From Mariniphaga sp. (GTDB lineage: Bacteria; Bacteroidota; Bacteroidia; Bacteroidales; Prolixibacteraceae): 64,000 nt of DNA. Each line of letters starts with the position of its first letter. Positions within the stretch are counted from its first letter, which is position 1. Under the pieces are notes generated by a model. That model saw only the letters and a program-made list of their open reading frames with translations. It had not been told where the DNA came from and searched no databases. The stretch lies in NCBI GenBank assembly GCA_024636975.1, contig JAGXGA010000027.1, positions 1-64,000 on the forward strand. The letters run 5' to 3'. The position numbers and the translations under genes are program-made. Shown piece by piece: positions 61,166-64,000 of the stretch.

Positions 61166-63397
61166 TTAATCGTTAAGGTTCTCATCCCGCGTAACAAGGT
61201 CTATCCCTTTTATTTTTTCAAGTCTTGATATAAGGCTGTGCAAATCCTCGGCATTGTGAATATACAGGAACATATCGCCATTAAAAATTCCTTCATGCGT
61301 ATCGAACTTAACTGAACGCATGTTTATGCTGTGCTGTTTTGAAATTACATTGGTAACTTCATTAACAATCCCCATTCTGTCGAAACCTTCGAGCCGGAGC
61401 CGTGTCAGGTACGATTGTTTTTTAAATCGGGTCCATTCAGCAGTAATGATTTTGTTTCCATGGCTCGACAAAAACTTTTCAACTTCCCTGCAGCCGGTTT
61501 TATGTATTATAATATGATCATCAGTACTCAGATAGCCGATAACCTGGTCGCCGGGAATCGGATTGCAGCATTTGGCCAAAGAATAGGTGATTTCATCCTG
61601 GGCTTCCTTCAATAAAAAAGGCTTTCCTTTATCCAGCCTTTTCGGATTACTAAGTACTTCCTCTTCCTGGAGTGCGGGTTCTTCCTTCTTTTTGCGATTA
61701 AAAGTAATGTTCCAGTATTTAACCAATTTATTGGGTGATTTCTTTCCCAGTATTTCATCGATGTTGTTTAACTTCAGGAATCCCATTCCTGCTTCAGAAT
61801 ACAACTGTTCCTTATTGTTCAGATTGAAATGGGCAATTAATTTTTTGAGGTTATTGGAGGTAATTGGCGCCTTTGCTGCTTTCATTGCCTCTTCAACAAT
61901 TTCCCTACCTTTATCGAGGTGTTTCTTCTTCTCAAGCTTGAAGGCATCCTTAATTTTTGAACGCGATTTAGCTGTTGTGGCAAATTTAAGCCACTCCATT
62001 TTTGGTATTTGTTTTTCAGAGGTGAGAATCTCTATCTGGTCGCCATTCTCAAGCGGATGATTAATGGGCACCAGCCTGAAGTTAATTTTTGCGCCAATGC
62101 ATTTGTTGCCCAGGTCGGTATGGATATCATAAGCAAAATCAATAACGGTTGAACCTTGCGGGAGAGAAACCATATCGCCTTTGGGCGTAAACAGGTTAAT
62201 CTCGGTGGCATACAGGTTCAGTTTAAAGTCATCCAGAAATTCGAAGGCATCGGAATCAGGAGATCGCAGGTGTTCGCGAATGCGTTCCATCCAGGTTTCC
62301 AGTTCATTTTCAAAGGTACTGATGTCTTTGTAGCGATAGTGGGCTGCAAATCCATGCTCAGCAACCTCATCCATACGTTCGGTACGGATCTGCACTTCCA
62401 CCCATTTCCCCTGTGGCCCCATAACAGTAACATGAAGCGATTCATAGCCATTTGCTTTGGGCATGGTAATCCAGTCGCGTATCCTGTCGGGGCGGGGTTT
62501 ATATATGTCGGTTACCAATGAGAGTACATCAAAACATTGCCGTTTTTCTGAGATTCCCGGCTTTGCCTTTATAACAATCCGTACAGCAAGAATATCGTAT
62601 ATTTCATTAAAGGTGACTCCTTTTTTTTGCATCTTTTGCCAGATTGACCAGGTTGACTTCAATCTGTGGCTTACTATGCTGTCGATTTGTTCCGTTTCCA
62701 GTTTTTCCTGTATAGGACGTATAAATTCGTTCACCAGGTAGTTTCTTTTCTCCTCCTGGTTATGCAGCATGTACAATGTTTTTTTATACTCTTCCGGATG
62801 CTTGTGCTTAAAACTTAGTTCTTCAAGCTCACTTTTTATAGCATATAAACCCAGCCGGTGAGCCAGCGGAACATATAGGTACAGCGTTTCCCCTGCAATT
62901 TTTATTTTTTTATTGACCGGCATCGAATCCAGTGTCTGCATGTTGTGAAGCCGGTCGGCAATTTTTATTAATATAACCCTGACATCATCGGAAAGTGTCA
63001 TGAGTATTTTTTTCAGGGTAAGTACCTGTCTTGAATCAAAATCTCCCGAGAGTTTTGTCAGCCCGTCGACGATACGAGCCACTCTTGGGCCAAACATATT
63101 TTCGATATCGCTCACAGAATATTCGGTATCTTCTACTACATCGTGCAGTATGGAAGCACAGATGGATGTGGCTCCAAGGCCCAGATCTTTTGCAACAATA
63201 CGGGCAACAGCAATCGGATGAATGATGTATGGTTCTCCCGACCTCCGCTTAATACCATCATGCGCAGCATTGGCAAAACGAAATGCTTTTTCGATTCGCG
63301 CAAGCCGTTCCTCATCGAATTTACTCTTTATTACTTTTAGAAAATCCTGGTAACGGTCTTCAATCTGTCGTATTTCAGCTTGATTAAAGTGTTGCAA
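61166..63397 (-). CDS. rel: Bifunctional (p)ppGpp synthetase/hydrolase Rel/SpoT
   Basis: This 743-aa protein has the long RSH order: HD hydrolase (HPIAVARIVAKDLGLG, ILHDVVEDTEYS, IKIADRLHNMQTLD), RelA_SpoT synthetase (YDILAVRIVIK, WITMPKANGYESLHVTV), TGS (TPKGDMVSLPQGSTVIDFAYDIH) and a C-terminal ACT domain (RLEGFDRMGIVNEVTNVIS). The conserved HD motif (HDVVEDT) implies an active hydrolase, and the synthetase motif appears intact. It makes and degrades the alarmone (p)ppGpp. Confidence 0.96.
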   Translation of the reverse strand: MQHFNQAEIRQIEDRYQDFLKVIKSKFDEERLARIEKAFRFANAAHDGIKRRSGEPYIIHPIAVARIVAKDLGLGATSICASILHDVVEDTEYSVSDIENMFGPRVARIVDGLTKLSGDFDSRQVLTLKKILMTLSDDVRVILIKIADRLHNMQTLDSMPVNKKIKIAGETLYLYVPLAHRLGLYAIKSELEELSFKHKHPEEYKKTLYMLHNQEEKRNYLVNEFIRPIQEKLETEQIDSIVSHRLKSTWSIWQKMQKKGVTFNEIYDILAVRIVIKAKPGISEKRQCFDVLSLVTDIYKPRPDRIRDWITMPKANGYESLHVTVMGPQGKWVEVQIRTERMDEVAEHGFAAHYRYKDISTFENELETWMERIREHLRSPDSDAFEFLDDFKLNLYATEINLFTPKGDMVSLPQGSTVIDFAYDIHTDLGNKCIGAKINFRLVPINHPLENGDQIEILTSEKQIPKMEWLKFATTAKSRSKIKDAFKLEKKKHLDKGREIVEEAMKAAKAPITSNNLKKLIAHFNLNNKEQLYSEAGMGFLKLNNIDEILGKKSPNKLVKYWNITFNRKKKEEPALQEEEVLSNPKRLDKGKPFLLKEAQDEITYSLAKCCNPIPGDQVIGYLSTDDHIIIHKTGCREVEKFLSSHGNKIITAEWTRFKKQSYLTRLRLEGFDRMGIVNEVTNVISKQHSINMRSVKFDTHEGIFNGDMFLYIHNAEDLHSLISRLEKIKGIDLVTRDENLND

Positions 63398-63507
63398 TTA
63401 TCTGTTTATTAATTTATTCCAAAACTACTCCCTCTCTCTCCAGATGTATCCCAAAGTTTTTAATTTTTCGGGTTCCGGCCATTCATTTTTCAATAAAATG
63501 AAGATTA

Positions 63508-64000
63508 TTAACTCTTTTTTAATCCTGAAGAGTTTTCAAACAGGCTACTTTCAACCTTTTCGCAAATTATGTGCCCAAGAATAAGATGCATCTCCTGGAT
63601 CCTGGGAACATTCTCCGAAGGGATGCATATAATATAATCGGAAAGGGTGCGTAACAAGCCTCCTGTTGTTCCTGTAAAAGCAACCGTAATTATTTCTTTT
63701 TCCCTTGCCGAGCGAAAAGCTTCAACAACATTTTCTGAGTTTCCTGATGTAGACAAACCAATAAGCACATCTCCTTTTTTTCCGACACCGGTAATATAGC
63801 GTGAATAGATTTTACTGAATGCATAGTCGTTTGCAACAGCGGTTATATATGATGTGTTTACATGCAACGCCTCAGCTGGCAATGGTTGGCGGTCGAGATA
63901 AAACTTGCCTGATAATTCAGCCGCAAGGTGTTGAGCTTCGGCCGCGCTTCCACCGTTTCCGCAAAACATAACTTTATTGCCGCTGCGGAAGCAGGAAACA
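63508..64000 (-). CDS. gmhA: Phosphoheptose isomerase GmhA, 5' end outside window
   Basis: The frame stays open to the window edge (codons upstream of the first internal Met read FRSGNKV), so the true start lies beyond 64000. About 163 residues are present. The SIS-domain signature FCGNGGSAAEAQHLAAELSG, ANDYAFSKIYSRYI, GLSTSGNSENVV and QEMHLILGHIICEKVE is typical of GmhA. It makes D-glycero-D-manno-heptose 7-phosphate for lipopolysaccharide core. The C-terminal 15 residues (ENSSGLKKS) are not conserved. Confidence 0.9.
   Translation of the reverse strand, partial: VSCFRSGNKVMFCGNGGSAAEAQHLAAELSGKFYLDRQPLPAEALHVNTSYITAVANDYAFSKIYSRYITGVGKKGDVLIGLSTSGNSENVVEAFRSAREKEIITVAFTGTTGGLLRTLSDYIICIPSENVPRIQEMHLILGHIICEKVESSLFENSSGLKKS

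Overview
The window looks like a chromosomal segment from a Bacteroidota bacterium, probably a Bacteroidales/Marinilabiliales-type environmental anaerobe or facultative anaerobe. The reasons are: several starts preceded by the phylum-typical -7 box TAnnTTTG (twice with a TTTG -33 box 20 bp upstream) and few clear Shine-Dalgarno sequences; a Bacteroidota-type putative porin, DUF4831 protein and LytTR/LytS pair; and a complete mreBCD-PBP2-rodA operon. It is mostly ordinary core genome with a few accessory islands. I saw no CRISPR array, phage, transposase or tRNA.

Layout. 1-165: end of an rRNA operon (5S rRNA and terminator). 254-3669: porin plus MltF lytic transglycosylase. 3935-6759 (minus): LytTR regulator and LytS-type kinase, the kinase broken by an in-frame TGA. 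7003-8414: two tandem LuxR-type regulators. 8874-9349: RelE/YafQ-type toxin-antitoxin pair. 9519-12435 (minus): NUDIX, LolC/E-type permease and a flippase-like membrane protein. 12606-17149: rsmA, mgtE and a rimB/rimK/aspartoacylase-like set. 17367-17502: first copy of an unusual 136-bp palindromic repeat. 17589-18842 (minus): MacB-type permease. 19042-26275: purH, then mreB-mreC-mreD-mrdA-rodA with a strong terminator. 26456-34031: scattered metabolic genes (KamA-family radical SAM enzyme, acpH, cyclic-2,3-DPG synthase-like GTPase, PfkB-type protein lacking its catalytic Asp, DUF1338, PPK2, SMP-30). 34042-35565 (minus): Ric di-iron repair operon. 35675-36910: ATP-grasp-like protein. 37080-37215: second copy of the palindromic repeat. 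37350-42035: two LpxL-like acyltransferases, a secreted GDPD and a POT transporter. 42323-50074: membrane-anchored receiver protein, Nnr, DUF4831, an MFS carrier beside the dipeptidase PepD, a decayed VOC gene and a lipoprotein. 50263-56486: five-gene terpenoid-type operon. 56492-64000 (minus): DSD1-like PLP enzyme, NAPRTase, purA, Fur-like regulator, rel and partial gmhA.

Two things stand out. First, the operon at 50263-56486 combines a [4Fe-4S] protein, a radical SAM enzyme, a DUF116/polyprenyl synthetase fusion, a short cyclase-fold protein and a squalene-hopene-cyclase-like protein with a DGDD motif. It has no squalene synthase gene, so it may make a cyclised polyprenyl lipid by a route I do not recognise. 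Second, two equal-length palindromes 19.7 kb apart are built of 11-bp units (about one helical turn) around an identical centre. They look like a dispersed element that I cannot assign to a known class.

All assignments are read from sequence motifs without database searches. Starts were moved where a promoter, overlap or signal peptide favoured an internal ATG.
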